From NCBI GenBank assembly GCA_023404955.1, contig JAEXZY010000046.1, positions 1 to 56,966 of the forward strand: a stretch of 56,966 nucleotides of DNA, read 5' to 3'. Positions 1 to 8,687 of the stretch are shown piece by piece. The number at the start of each line of letters is the position of its first letter. The stretch's first letter is position 1. The notes beneath the pieces were generated by a model. The model was not told the origin of the DNA, searched no databases, and saw nothing but the letters and a program-made list of their open reading frames with translations. This DNA comes from Actinomycetes bacterium (GTDB lineage Bacteria > Actinomycetota > Actinomycetes > Mycobacteriales > Mycobacteriaceae). Both the position numbers and the translations under genes were made by a program.

Positions 1-36
1 CCCCCCCCCCGCCCCCCCCCCGGCCCCCCCCCGGCC
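1..36. repeat. C-rich low-complexity tract at window edge
   Basis: Thirty-six bases made almost only of C (with five G), followed abruptly by ordinary sequence. No coding or structural role is visible. Its position at the extreme end suggests an assembly artefact: on the other strand it is poly-G, the typical no-signal output of two-colour sequencing chemistry. Positions 37-67 between this tract and the first gene hold nothing recognisable. Confidence 0.6.
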
Positions 37-67
37 TCATTGTTGCCCAATATTGCTTACGCGCAGG

Positions 68-739
68 CTAACCCGCCGTGAGCGGGGGCGCGGAATGGTT
101 CCACAGCAGAAGTCCGAGCTGCTGGGCACGGCTGGCCGCCTCCGCACGGTTGCGGACCTCGAGCTTGCGATACAGCGCGCTGGTGTACTGCTTGACGGTG
201 TGCGCCGACAGGTTCAGTGTGGCCGCGGTTTCCCGGTTGCTCAGTCCTGCCGCGACGTGGTGCAGCACATCGAGTTCACGCTTGGACAGGTGCAGAGTCG
301 CCGGAGTGGCCCGACGCGGAAGCAACCGCTCACCCTCCGCGACCCGTTTCATCGCTGCCAGAACCGCCCCCCGCGGCATCTGCTTCGACAACACCGCGAC
401 CGCACCCAGCGACCCGGCGAGGGCGGCCGGCACTCGACCGCCGGACATCACCGCCACCTTGATGTGCGGCATGTTTTCCTTGAGCCAGTGACACAGATCC
501 GGGCCCGTCGTCGCGCCAAGCGTGGCGCTGATCAACACGATGTGGGGTTGCCTGCGTCGGATCACGTGCATGGCGACCTCGGCGTTGCTCGCGACGAAGC
601 AGGCCGCCACCCAGGGTGCTTCCAGGAAGACCGACCGGAGCCCGGCCTGCATGAGTTCGTTCTCGTCGACCACAAGGATGCGTTGCGGCTGACACTCGGT
701 TCCCGGCTCGACAGCGACGGCGGCAGAACTGATGGGCAT
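68..739 (-). CDS. LuxR/NarL-type response regulator with atypical receiver domain
   Basis: 223 aa. Residues about 20-125 form a CheY-like receiver: the acidic pair Asp25-Glu26 and Lys119 are present, but the residue aligning with the phospho-acceptor Asp is Ser71 (context VLISATLG). Residues about 150-215 form a LuxR-type HTH (SKRELDVL, GLSNRETAATLNLSAHTVKQY). Expected role: DNA-binding regulator that is probably not controlled by phosphorylation. Start chosen at ATG 739 because AGAGGA lies 6 nt upstream; a longer frame to 820 lacks such a site. It lies 89 nt downstream of a second LuxR-type regulator on the same strand and is probably co-transcribed with it. No histidine kinase is nearby. 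Confidence 0.88.
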   Translation of the reverse strand: MPISSAAVAVEPGTECQPQRILVVDENELMQAGLRSVFLEAPWVAACFVASNAEVAMHVIRRRQPHIVLISATLGATTGPDLCHWLKENMPHIKVAVMSGGRVPAALAGSLGAVAVLSKQMPRGAVLAAMKRVAEGERLLPRRATPATLHLSKRELDVLHHVAAGLSNRETAATLNLSAHTVKQYTSALYRKLEVRNRAEAASRAQQLGLLLWNHSAPPLTAG

Positions 740-828
740 CGTGGTTCCTCTTGCGCGACGGTGTGGTGATGGCGGTTGCCATGCCTCCTCCACGGTCGCG
801 CTCCGGCCGAAACGGCACACCGTGGAAA

Positions 829-3162
829 CTACCTGTTTCTGCCCCGTTCATCGCCCACCGCGTGCGCCTCGGTGAACCACGACGCGATCTGAGCGCGGGT
901 GCGGAACCCCAGCTTGGTGAGGATGCGTTCGACGTGACCTTCGGCGGTGCGCAACGAGACGACCAGTTTGGCTGCGATCTCCTTATTGGACAGACCCTCG
1001 GCCACCAGCCCAGCCACCTCGCGCTCGCGGCGAGTGAGTTGACCAAGGGCGTGGCCTCCGCTGGTCGTCGTCGCATCGGCGGGCCGCTCGTTGAGCGCAT
1101 AGGCGACCACGTCGTCGAGACTCAGGTCGTTCCCCCGGCGCCGGGCATCGTCGAACGCGCCGTCTCCGAGGTGGGAGCGTTCTGTCAGGAGGTGGCGCAC
1201 CCGCCATCCGCGCATGAGTTTCTCTGTCGCGCGGATCGACTGCCAGGCCACCTCGGTGCCGCCCAGAACCGTCGCCGCGCGTTCGCCCTCCCCCGCGGCG
1301 GCCAAGCTCCAGGCGAGCGCTTCCAGCGTGAGGATCAGACCGAGGTCGTCCCGAAAGGTCCGCTGGATCGTCACCGACTCCGCCAACCACGCAGCAGCCT
1401 GACGGGTGTCCTCCCGGATCAGCGCGAGCAACCCACGCAGCCACAGCGCATACCCCAGATGCGAGCGCTCCCCCGCTGCCGAGCACCGCTGGTACAGCTC
1501 ATCGACCAACTCCGCCGCACCATCCAGCTCACCGATGCGCAGATGGGCGACGGCGAGCTCCACCATGGCCGCATCGTGGTACTGGGCAGCGGTCCCGCTA
1601 TCGACGTGCTGCTGCAGCGCGTCGGTGAGCAGCGGGATCGCATCGTGGACGGCGGCACCGCTCGCCAGCGACTGCCGGAAACCGATCACGTGATTCGCGA
1701 ACGCCAACGACCGTCGGTCGCCCAGGACCGTGGCCAGGTCGCGCGCCTGCTCCGGGAGGGCATTCAGCACCTCCGGTTCGCCGAGGAACGCGGCGATGTA
1801 CCCGCGCGCGGCCAACCCCCACGCGCGATCTGGGGTCGGTTCGGTGGCCAGCCCCAGCGCGCGGTCCAACCACAGCGTGGCCTCGTGCATGTGCGAGGTC
1901 GCCGACCAGAACCACGTTTGACCCGCGATCCTGATCGCGGTGGCCGCCCGTTCCGGGGAGGACACGCAATACTCCAGCGCGGCACGCAGATTCGCGTGAT
2001 CGAGGTGCATCACCTCGGCCCACTCCTCCTGCTGGGGCCCGATCCACTCATCGGTCACCCGATCGGCGAGCTGTGCGTACCATTGACAATGACGCTGCGC
2101 CAGCAGGCCCTCCTCGGTCGACTCCCGGAGCCGGGCCCGCCCGTACGCACGCAACGTCTCGAGCATCCGGTAGCGCGCCCGCCCGCCGCTGTCGTCGCGC
2201 ACGATGATCGACTTCTCGACCAGGCCCGCGAGGACGTCGACCAGTTCATCGGCGGGCAGCCGGTCGTCGGCGCACACCGCGGTCAACGCGTCGAACGCGA
2301 AACTGCCCGCGAACACCGACGACCGGTTCCACAGCAGCCGCTCGGAATCCGTGCACAGGTCGAAGCTCCAGTCGACGAGGTTCTGCAGCGTGCGGTGCCG
2401 CTCGGGCATGTTGCGGTTACCGGCCCGCAGGACGTGAAACCGGTCGTCGAGCCGATCGGCGAGCTCTGCCACCGACAGCACGTTCAGTCGCACGGCGGCC
2501 AGCTCGATGGCCAGCGGAATGCCCTCGAGACGACTGCTCAAGCGCGCCACCGCCATCTCGTTGTCGGGCGTCACCTCGAATCCGGGCACGATGGCCGCGG
2601 TGCGTTCGGTCAGCAGTCGCACCGCCGGGTAATGGCTGATCGCGCCTGGCAGCACTGACCCGTCCGGGTCGGGCGTGGGCAGCGGCGCGACGTGGTGCAC
2701 GTGCTCCCCCGTGACCCGCAGCGGCTGCCTGCTCGTGGCGAGGATGCGCAACTCCGGTGCCATCTGGAGCAAGTCTGTGGTGAGCGCGGCGGCGTCCTCG
2801 ACCACATGCTCGCAGTTGTCGAGGATCAGCAGCATCCGCCGGCGCCGCAGAAAGCCGTGCAGCGAGTTCACCGCGTCCTCCCTGCGCAGCTCGCGGACCC
2901 CCAGGGCGTCCAGCACCGCCTGCCGCAGCAGCCGCCCTTCGGACAGCGTCGAGAACTCGACGACGTACACGCCGTCGGGGAACGCCCTCTGCAGTTCTTT
3001 GGCGAGTTGCAGGGCGAGCCGGGTCTTGCCCACCCCACCGATTCCGGTGAGGGTCACCAGCCGTGTGGTCGAAAAGAGTTGGCGCACAGTGAGTATGTCC
3101 TCGCGCCGACCGACGAAGCTCGCGATGTCGGCGGGCAACGACGTTGCCGACTCAGAAGGCAT
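829..3162 (-). CDS. Large ATP-binding LuxR family transcriptional regulator
   Basis: 777 aa. Residues 40-47 carry a Walker A P-loop (GIGGVGKT) and 111-119 a Walker B-like strand (LLILDNCEH), so the N-terminal third is an AAA/NB-ARC-like ATPase. The middle (about 350-680) is alpha-helical and TPR-like, a probable ligand-sensing scaffold. The C-terminus (about 705-770) is a LuxR HTH (LTRREREVAGLVAEGLSNKEIAAKL). This is the ATPase-regulator architecture common in actinobacteria. The start has GAGGAA 6 nt upstream. It is divergent from the SDR operon at 3335, which makes that operon the simplest regulatory target, an inference from position only. The effector is unknown. Confidence 0.92.
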   Translation of the reverse strand: MPSESATSLPADIASFVGRREDILTVRQLFSTTRLVTLTGIGGVGKTRLALQLAKELQRAFPDGVYVVEFSTLSEGRLLRQAVLDALGVRELRREDAVNSLHGFLRRRRMLLILDNCEHVVEDAAALTTDLLQMAPELRILATSRQPLRVTGEHVHHVAPLPTPDPDGSVLPGAISHYPAVRLLTERTAAIVPGFEVTPDNEMAVARLSSRLEGIPLAIELAAVRLNVLSVAELADRLDDRFHVLRAGNRNMPERHRTLQNLVDWSFDLCTDSERLLWNRSSVFAGSFAFDALTAVCADDRLPADELVDVLAGLVEKSIIVRDDSGGRARYRMLETLRAYGRARLRESTEEGLLAQRHCQWYAQLADRVTDEWIGPQQEEWAEVMHLDHANLRAALEYCVSSPERAATAIRIAGQTWFWSATSHMHEATLWLDRALGLATEPTPDRAWGLAARGYIAAFLGEPEVLNALPEQARDLATVLGDRRSLAFANHVIGFRQSLASGAAVHDAIPLLTDALQQHVDSGTAAQYHDAAMVELAVAHLRIGELDGAAELVDELYQRCSAAGERSHLGYALWLRGLLALIREDTRQAAAWLAESVTIQRTFRDDLGLILTLEALAWSLAAAGEGERAATVLGGTEVAWQSIRATEKLMRGWRVRHLLTERSHLGDGAFDDARRRGNDLSLDDVVAYALNERPADATTTSGGHALGQLTRREREVAGLVAEGLSNKEIAAKLVVSLRTAEGHVERILTKLGFRTRAQIASWFTEAHAVGDERGRNR

Positions 3163-3334
3163 ACCGGTTCCTCACCACATCTCGTCGGCAGCGAGCCGAT
3201 CTAGCGAGGATAGCGGCCGGAGGGGCTCGAATGCGCTTCCCCCATCCGGGCGTAGTTGTCGGCACCGAGGCCCGTCCGGAGCGCCGGCCGGTGCACAGTC
3301 GGGTCAGAACACCCGCACCCACAGGGAGGACGCC

Positions 3335-4096
3335 ATGTCAGGAGTACTGACCGGAAAGCGCGCGCTCGTCACCGGAGCGGCCACGGGCTTCGGCCGCGCC
3401 ACCGCCGAACTCTTCGCCCGCGAAGGCGCCCACGTGGTCGGCATGGATCTGCGTTTCGACGGGGAACTCGACGGCGTGAAACCGTTTCAGGGCGACGTGA
3501 CGAACAGCGACGACGTCAGGGCAGCGGTGCAGGCCGCGGCGGGTGACGAGGGGCTCGACATCCTGGTGGCCAATGCCGGGGTCATCCTCATCGACGATCT
3601 GCGTACCGCCAAGGCCGAGGAATGGGCACGCGTCTTCGACGTCAACGTCCTGGGCATGCTGCGGGCCTTTCAGGCGGCTGCGCTGAACATGATCGACACC
3701 GGCCGCAGCGGCAAACTGCTTGCTACCGCATCGGTGTCGGCGACACGCCCCTACGCCGAAGGCGGCTCCTACTGCGCCAGCAAGGCCGCGGTGCACTCGC
3801 TGGTGAAGTCGGCCGCGCTCGCCTTCGCCGGTGACGGCATCACCGCCAACGCCATCGATCCCGGCCCTGCCGACACCGCGCTCTACCGCAACGCGATGGC
3901 GAAACTCTCGCAGACCGACTACGCCTCCGGCGCCAGTGTCGAGGAACACAAGGCCGAATCGGCGTCGCACGTGCCGCTCAAGCGGTTGGCCGACGTCGAC
4001 GACATTGCGCAGCTCTACCTCTTCCTGGCCTCGGACGCGAGTCGCTATATGACCGGTGCGACGATCGCCATCGACGGCGGACTCGCACTGGTCTGA
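3335..4096 (+). CDS. SDR family NAD(P)-dependent oxidoreductase
   Basis: 253 aa, normal classical SDR length. The cofactor motif TGAATGFG is at residues 13-20, NAG at 80-82, and the catalytic residues are Ser135, Tyr146 and Lys150 (YCASK). It should oxidise or reduce a hydroxyl/carbonyl substrate in the cytoplasm; the substrate is unknown. Start at ATG 3335 is set by AGGGAGGA 5 nt upstream and by the SDR fold beginning at once; the open frame extends upstream without homology. First gene of a three-gene operon with a quinone-reductase-like and a 6PGDH/imine-reductase-like enzyme. The preceding 172 nt, shared with the divergent LuxR gene, show no clear operator. Confidence 0.93.
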   Translation: MSGVLTGKRALVTGAATGFGRATAELFAREGAHVVGMDLRFDGELDGVKPFQGDVTNSDDVRAAVQAAAGDEGLDILVANAGVILIDDLRTAKAEEWARVFDVNVLGMLRAFQAAALNMIDTGRSGKLLATASVSATRPYAEGGSYCASKAAVHSLVKSAALAFAGDGITANAIDPGPADTALYRNAMAKLSQTDYASGASVEEHKAESASHVPLKRLADVDDIAQLYLFLASDASRYMTGATIAIDGGLALV

Positions 4097-4122
4097 CGGA
4101 CGAACGCAGACAGGAGACCAGC

Positions 4123-4752
4123 ATGGCAGGAGGCGGCGAACACACCCTGGTGGTCGTGGCGCACCCCGACCCCACGTCATTGAGCCACCACGTGGCCAAC
4201 GCCGTGGCGACCGCTGCCGCGCAGCGGGGTACGGCGGAGATCGCCGATCTCGCGTGGGAGGGCTTCGATCCACGATGGACCGCCGCCGACTGCGCCGCGT
4301 ACCACGGGACGGGCCCCGTTCCGGCCGACGTTGTCGCCGAACAGGTTCGGGTGAACAAGGCCAGCAACCTGATGCTGGTCTTCCCGGTCTACTGGTGGTC
4401 GATGCCCGCGTTGATCAAGGGCTGGATCGACCGAGTGTTCGTCAACGGCTGGGCGTTCGGCTACACCCCCACCGGCGACATCGAACCGGCGTTGCAGTGG
4501 CTCACCATCCACGTGCTGCCCGTCGCGGCCAGCAGTGCCGGTGTGTACCAACGGCACGGCTACGAGAAAGCGCTGCGAGCTCAGATCGAGCACGGGCTCA
4601 TCGATTTCTGCGGGGCGGTGCGGGGCGCCATGACGTTCATCCACGACTCGGAAGACCCATCGGACTCCACCCACGGAATCGAGGGCGCGGTCGACGCCGT
4701 GACTGCCGCGCTGAGCCGCTCCCTCCCCCCTGATCAGAAAGCACTGTCATGA
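4123..4752 (+). CDS. Flavodoxin-fold NAD(P)H dehydrogenase (quinone reductase-like)
   Basis: 209 aa. The N-terminus has the flavodoxin-like beta strand and phosphate loop (VVVAHPDPTSLSH). The segment FPVYWWSMPALIKGWIDRVF is the hallmark of the NQO1/MdaB/KefF group, which binds FMN or FAD and performs two-electron reduction of quinones or similar acceptors. CAGGAG sits 6 nt before the ATG. It follows the SDR by 26 nt and overlaps the next gene by ATGA, so the three are translationally coupled. The substrate cannot be inferred. Confidence 0.9.
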   Translation: MAGGGEHTLVVVAHPDPTSLSHHVANAVATAAAQRGTAEIADLAWEGFDPRWTAADCAAYHGTGPVPADVVAEQVRVNKASNLMLVFPVYWWSMPALIKGWIDRVFVNGWAFGYTPTGDIEPALQWLTIHVLPVAASSAGVYQRHGYEKALRAQIEHGLIDFCGAVRGAMTFIHDSEDPSDSTHGIEGAVDAVTAALSRSLPPDQKALS

Positions 4753-5621
4753 CCGAGAACACCCGATCCGCGACCTTCGACGTCCTGATCGTCGGTTGCG
4801 GATTCATGGGCTCTGCGCTCGCCCGGACGCTGGCCGAGCAGGGCTTGCGCGTGGCGGCGTGGAACCGGACGTTCGCCAAGGCAGAGGCGCTGAGCCACTA
4901 CGGCGTGACTCCTTTGCATGACATCGATGCCGCAGTCAAGGAATCCGACATCGTCGTGGCGATCACCGCCACCTATGACCACGTTTACTCGGCGATCGGC
5001 GGTGTCACCTCTTGGGACGGACACCTCCTGGTGAACCTCACCAGCGGTCGACCCGACGAAAGCGACGCGTTCGCCGACTGGGCCGCCCAGCATGGTGTGG
5101 ACGTTCTCGACGGCTCGATCCTGAACTACCCGCGTCAGGTCGGTACCGCGGAGGCCTACTTCATGTATTCGGGGCCGACGGCGGCATGGCAGCGCGCCGA
5201 ACCGATGCTGACGCTGCTCGGGCCGTCGCATTACATCCCCGGTGCGCAGAGTGTGAGTTCTGATCTGCTGCAGGGGTTGTGCGCGTTCCTCATCCCGGCT
5301 CTCAGCAGCTTCGTCGAAGCAGCCACCTATCTGCAGCGGCGCAAGGTGCCGACGGAGCAGCTGCTGCACGCCGCCGGCTATCTGGCGGAGTCTTTGCAGC
5401 GCACGTTGCCCGAAGTGGTCGAGGCACTCGACACCGGCGACCTGGCCAGCGATCAGGCCAGCTTGGAGACCTTCGCCGAATCCGTCGAGGGCTCGCTGGC
5501 CGCGTTCGCGGCCGAGGGACTCAACGGCCGCATCCTGCGCGCCACCGGAGATGCTCTGGACGCTGCACGCGCCGAGGGCCTCGGTGAACTGAGCCTCTAC
5601 GCCCAGACCACCGTGATGTGA
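4749..5621 (+). CDS. NAD(P)-dependent oxidoreductase, 6PGDH/imine-reductase-like
   Basis: 290 aa. The Rossmann motif GCGFMG (residues 16-21) and the pattern after it (AWNRTFAKAEAL) match the 6-phosphogluconate/beta-hydroxyacid dehydrogenase superfamily. The helical C-terminal half and total length fit the imine reductase branch. The start overlaps the stop of the preceding gene (ATGA). Possible substrates are a cyclic imine or a hydroxyacid; with amine oxidases nearby on the other strand an imine is attractive but unproven. Transcription likely ends at the hairpin 13 nt downstream. Confidence 0.88.
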   Translation: MTENTRSATFDVLIVGCGFMGSALARTLAEQGLRVAAWNRTFAKAEALSHYGVTPLHDIDAAVKESDIVVAITATYDHVYSAIGGVTSWDGHLLVNLTSGRPDESDAFADWAAQHGVDVLDGSILNYPRQVGTAEAYFMYSGPTAAWQRAEPMLTLLGPSHYIPGAQSVSSDLLQGLCAFLIPALSSFVEAATYLQRRKVPTEQLLHAAGYLAESLQRTLPEVVEALDTGDLASDQASLETFAESVEGSLAAFAAEGLNGRILRATGDALDAARAEGLGELSLYAQTTVM

Positions 5622-5634
5622 CGGACCCAACGAA

Positions 5635-5664
5635 GAATCCCCCGGCTCGTGAGCCGGGGGATTC
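5635..5664. terminator. Bidirectional hairpin terminator between convergent genes
   Basis: An almost perfect inverted repeat: the arms GAATCCCCCGGCT and AGCCGGGGGATTC form a 13-bp stem with a 4-nt loop. It lies between the stop at 5621 (plus) and the stop at 5680 (minus), so it can serve both convergent operons. No long U tract follows, as is usual in high-GC actinobacteria. Confidence 0.9.
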
Positions 5665-5679
5665 TGTCGTGTGCCTCGC

Positions 5680-7404
5680 CTATTTCTGGGGTGCACCGGC
5701 GACGTCGGCGAGGATCATCTGCCGCAGCTTGTACTTCTCGATCTTGTTCGTCGGGGTGCGCGGAACGTCGCTGACCACGCGAATATGCCTCGGCCGCATG
5801 AACTTCGGCATGGTCTGCACGGCGAACGTGTGCAGGTCCTCGACGCTGACGGTGGCGCCGCCGAGCGGAACCACGAACGCGCAGATGTCGTCCTCGTCTC
5901 CTTCAGCACTGGCGATGCCGAACGCCGCGGTCATCTGCACGTGCGGATGCTGGTTGAGCAGATCCTCGACCTGAGACGAGGTGAGGTTCTCCCCGCGTAC
6001 CCGGATGCGATCGCCGAGCCGGTCCACGTAGTCGTACATGCCGTCGGGCGAGAGGACCGCGGCGTCGCCGGTGTGGAACCACAGGTTGCGCCACGCCGAC
6101 ACCGTGGCCGGCGCCTTGCCGAGATACTCGGTGAACAGCACGCCCGGAATTCGGGGACGTATGGCGAGCTGTCCGGGGACGCCCACCGGGCACGGCTGGT
6201 CCCGCTCGTCGAGCACCGCGACCTCCATGAACGGCACCGGCCGGCCCATCATCCCCTTGCGCGCCACGGCGCCTGCGGAGAGGGTGGTGACGCCGGCATC
6301 TGCTGCGCGCGCGAGGATCTCGGCGTGCGACAGTCCGCGATACAGATGCGCCGGGGTGCCCTCGCCCTGCGCGGTCTCCTCGATGATGAGCCCGATCGGG
6401 CACCCCGACTCCGTCTGGCCGAAGCCGGTGGAGACCATGTCGATGCCGAAGCGCTGCGCGAACTCCTGGTGGCGCGCCGGCAGCGGCTGCATGTTCACCT
6501 TGTTCAGGGTGTTCGCCGCGTCGTCCTCGCGCGGGGGCACCTTCAACAGCCACGGGATCATCACGTCCAGGAGCGCTGCCACCGACGCGCCGCGGGACGC
6601 GATGCGAGACCAGAACTCGTTGGGCGAGAATCGGTCCCACACCGCGACCTCGCAGCCGACCCATGCCGCGCGGGACACGTGCGAGATCGCACCGCCCACG
6701 TGGTATAGCGGAAGATCGCAGTAGATGACATCGTCGGGCGACAACAGCATTCGGTGGTAGAAGGTGTAGCTCGCCAACCAGCGGTGCGGCAGGACCACGC
6801 CTTTGGCGGGGCCGGTGGTTCCGCTTGTGTAGAACACGCTCGCCGGATCATCGAACGCCAGCTCGACCTGGGGCCGAGGGCAGGGGCGGTTCAGCTCCGC
6901 CCATCGCATTCGGGTAAACGGGGCCTCCGCCTCGGGTGCGCCGTCGGCCATCGGGTCGTAGACGGCGACGACCGGATGGTGGCCGACCTGACCGGCGACC
7001 TCGTTCACCGCAGCGATCAGCGTGGAATCGGTGACCAGCAGCCGGGCGGCAGTGTCGTCGATCTGGTAGGCCAGCAGCCGCCCGCGGAAGCTGTAGTTGA
7101 CAGGCGCGTACACCGCGCCGAGCTTCCAGGCCGCGAACATGACCACCGCGCAGAGCAGAGAGTTGGTCGACAGCACGCTCACACGGTCACCCTTGGCGAT
7201 CCCAAAGCGGTGCAGGTTGCCCGCGAGAGTGTCAGTCCACGAACCGAACTCGGCGAAGCTGTACGGCTGGTCGGTCTCTCCGTAGTAGAGGAACGTCCGA
7301 TCGGGCGTTTCGCGCGTCCAGCGGTCGAGCTGCTCGACGACGGTGTCGCCCTGAGCCGTCAGCATCGCTGTCAGATCGTCGTGGCTCCTCAGCGTTTCGG
7401 ACAC
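5680..7404 (-). CDS. AMP-binding acyl-CoA synthetase/ligase
   Basis: 574 aa, typical length for the ANL superfamily. The P-loop YTSGTTGPAKG, the hinge region YDYVDRLGDRIRVRGENL and the C-terminal NKIEKYKLR with the catalytic Lys are all present. It should activate a carboxylic acid as acyl-AMP and transfer it to CoA. GTG 7404 is preferred because GGGAGGAG lies 7 nt upstream; GTG 7425, overlapping the stop of the preceding amine oxidase gene (GTGA), is the alternative. It is the last gene of a block with two amine oxidases and an amidohydrolase, so the acid from amine oxidation is a reasonable substrate, by inference. Confidence 0.92.
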   Translation of the reverse strand: MSETLRSHDDLTAMLTAQGDTVVEQLDRWTRETPDRTFLYYGETDQPYSFAEFGSWTDTLAGNLHRFGIAKGDRVSVLSTNSLLCAVVMFAAWKLGAVYAPVNYSFRGRLLAYQIDDTAARLLVTDSTLIAAVNEVAGQVGHHPVVAVYDPMADGAPEAEAPFTRMRWAELNRPCPRPQVELAFDDPASVFYTSGTTGPAKGVVLPHRWLASYTFYHRMLLSPDDVIYCDLPLYHVGGAISHVSRAAWVGCEVAVWDRFSPNEFWSRIASRGASVAALLDVMIPWLLKVPPREDDAANTLNKVNMQPLPARHQEFAQRFGIDMVSTGFGQTESGCPIGLIIEETAQGEGTPAHLYRGLSHAEILARAADAGVTTLSAGAVARKGMMGRPVPFMEVAVLDERDQPCPVGVPGQLAIRPRIPGVLFTEYLGKAPATVSAWRNLWFHTGDAAVLSPDGMYDYVDRLGDRIRVRGENLTSSQVEDLLNQHPHVQMTAAFGIASAEGDEDDICAFVVPLGGATVSVEDLHTFAVQTMPKFMRPRHIRVVSDVPRTPTNKIEKYKLRQMILADVAGAPQK

Positions 7405-7421
7405 GAGTGTCTCCTCCCGAT

Positions 7422-8687
7422 TCACCGCAGCGATTCGCGCCGCTGCAGCACTTCGTCCGCGGCTCGCTCACCGGAGCGCATCGCTCCGTCGATCGCGGTC
7501 GCCCACATGTTGGCCGTGTGTTCCCCGCAGAAGTGAACGGGTCCGGCGCCTGCGGCCAGCAGCGCCTGCAGCCGGATCCGATCGCCGAACAGCATCGACA
7601 CCACCCCGCCGGCGTACTCGTCCTGCGTCCAATCCTTCAGAATTCCGCTCAGCCGCCGGGCGGGGACTCCCGACGCCGTCCTGACGAGATCGTCGAGCGC
7701 CAGCAGAGCCTGTTCCTCGTCGTGCGACATCCCGTCCCCGCGATCGGGGACGAAGCCCAGCACCACGATGCTGTCGTGCGGTCCGACCGCTCTGGTCCAC
7801 AGCGCGGTCACGCGATCGTCGCCCAGCGCTGTTCTCGGCAGCTGGGCCGCGATCGCCGCGCCGTCGCTGTACTGCCCGATCACTTTGGCGCCCTGCGACA
7901 TGGGCGTGGACAATAGCGCGCTCGCCTTCCATTCCGGCAACACCGGGTCGAATCCGATGGCCAGCGTCGGAGTGACGGGGGTGGCGACCACCACGTCGTC
8001 GGCGGCGAAGGTGTCGCTGTCGGTCTCGACCACGGCGCCGCGCTGCGTGCGACGGATCAGCCGTACCGGCTGCTCGAGACGGATGTCGAGACCGTCGGCC
8101 ATCGCCATGGTCACCGAATCGGTGCCATCGGCCAGCATCCAGACCACACGTCCGGTGGTCGGCGGGTGGATCTCGCCCATCGGGACCAGCGCCGGGTGGC
8201 TGACGGGGTTGTATCCCGTCACCCCCGCCAGCGCCCTGCGCGCACCCTGCGACACACCGCTGCGGCGGGTCCACGCCAACACCGGCTCAGTCGGCTCCGG
8301 GGGCGTGCACGTCAGCGCGTCGCTCACCTCCTGCGCGATGCGCTGCGCCGCAACGTCGTCGACTCGCGCACCGTCTAGCACCATCGGATTGCGGACATGG
8401 CTGGCCGCGGTGTACGAGCCGTCCGGCTCCGCAGGGAAGAGCGCGAACTGCGGGGTCAGCTCGATGCCCAGCTCCGCGCACACCGCGAGGATCTTGTCCT
8501 GCCCCAGGTCGATCAGCGATCCCCCGAGATCGGCGGGCTGGCCGTAGCACAGACGCGTGCGGTCGGTCCGCGTCCGCCCGCCGACATGGGGGTTGGCTTC
8601 CAGGACGGTGACGTCCTCGCCACGGGAGACGAGCACCCGGGCCGCCTCCAACCCGGCCGGCCCAGCTCCGACGACGATCGTGGTCAT
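7422..8687 (-). CDS. Flavin-containing amine oxidase (first of tandem pair)
   Basis: 421 aa. The N-terminal FAD site VVGAGPAGLEAARVL is followed by EANPHVGGRTRT, the second FAD motif of the monoamine oxidase family. The C-terminus HFCGEHTANMWATAIDGAMRSGERAADEV is the family's FAD-closing motif. It should oxidise an amine to an imine or aldehyde with release of H2O2 and ammonia. There is no signal peptide. Its start overlaps the upstream amine oxidase (ATGA) and its end overlaps or abuts the acyl-CoA synthetase, so it is coupled to both. Confidence 0.92.
   Translation of the reverse strand: MTTIVVGAGPAGLEAARVLVSRGEDVTVLEANPHVGGRTRTDRTRLCYGQPADLGGSLIDLGQDKILAVCAELGIELTPQFALFPAEPDGSYTAASHVRNPMVLDGARVDDVAAQRIAQEVSDALTCTPPEPTEPVLAWTRRSGVSQGARRALAGVTGYNPVSHPALVPMGEIHPPTTGRVVWMLADGTDSVTMAMADGLDIRLEQPVRLIRRTQRGAVVETDSDTFAADDVVVATPVTPTLAIGFDPVLPEWKASALLSTPMSQGAKVIGQYSDGAAIAAQLPRTALGDDRVTALWTRAVGPHDSIVVLGFVPDRGDGMSHDEEQALLALDDLVRTASGVPARRLSGILKDWTQDEYAGGVVSMLFGDRIRLQALLAAGAGPVHFCGEHTANMWATAIDGAMRSGERAADEVLQRRESLR

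Noticed and set aside
751..2658. Long plus-strand open frame opposite the 777-aa LuxR regulator
   Set aside because: It is a GC-bias shadow: its sequence is Arg/Gln/His/Gly-rich with no domain, while the minus strand has clear ATPase and HTH motifs.
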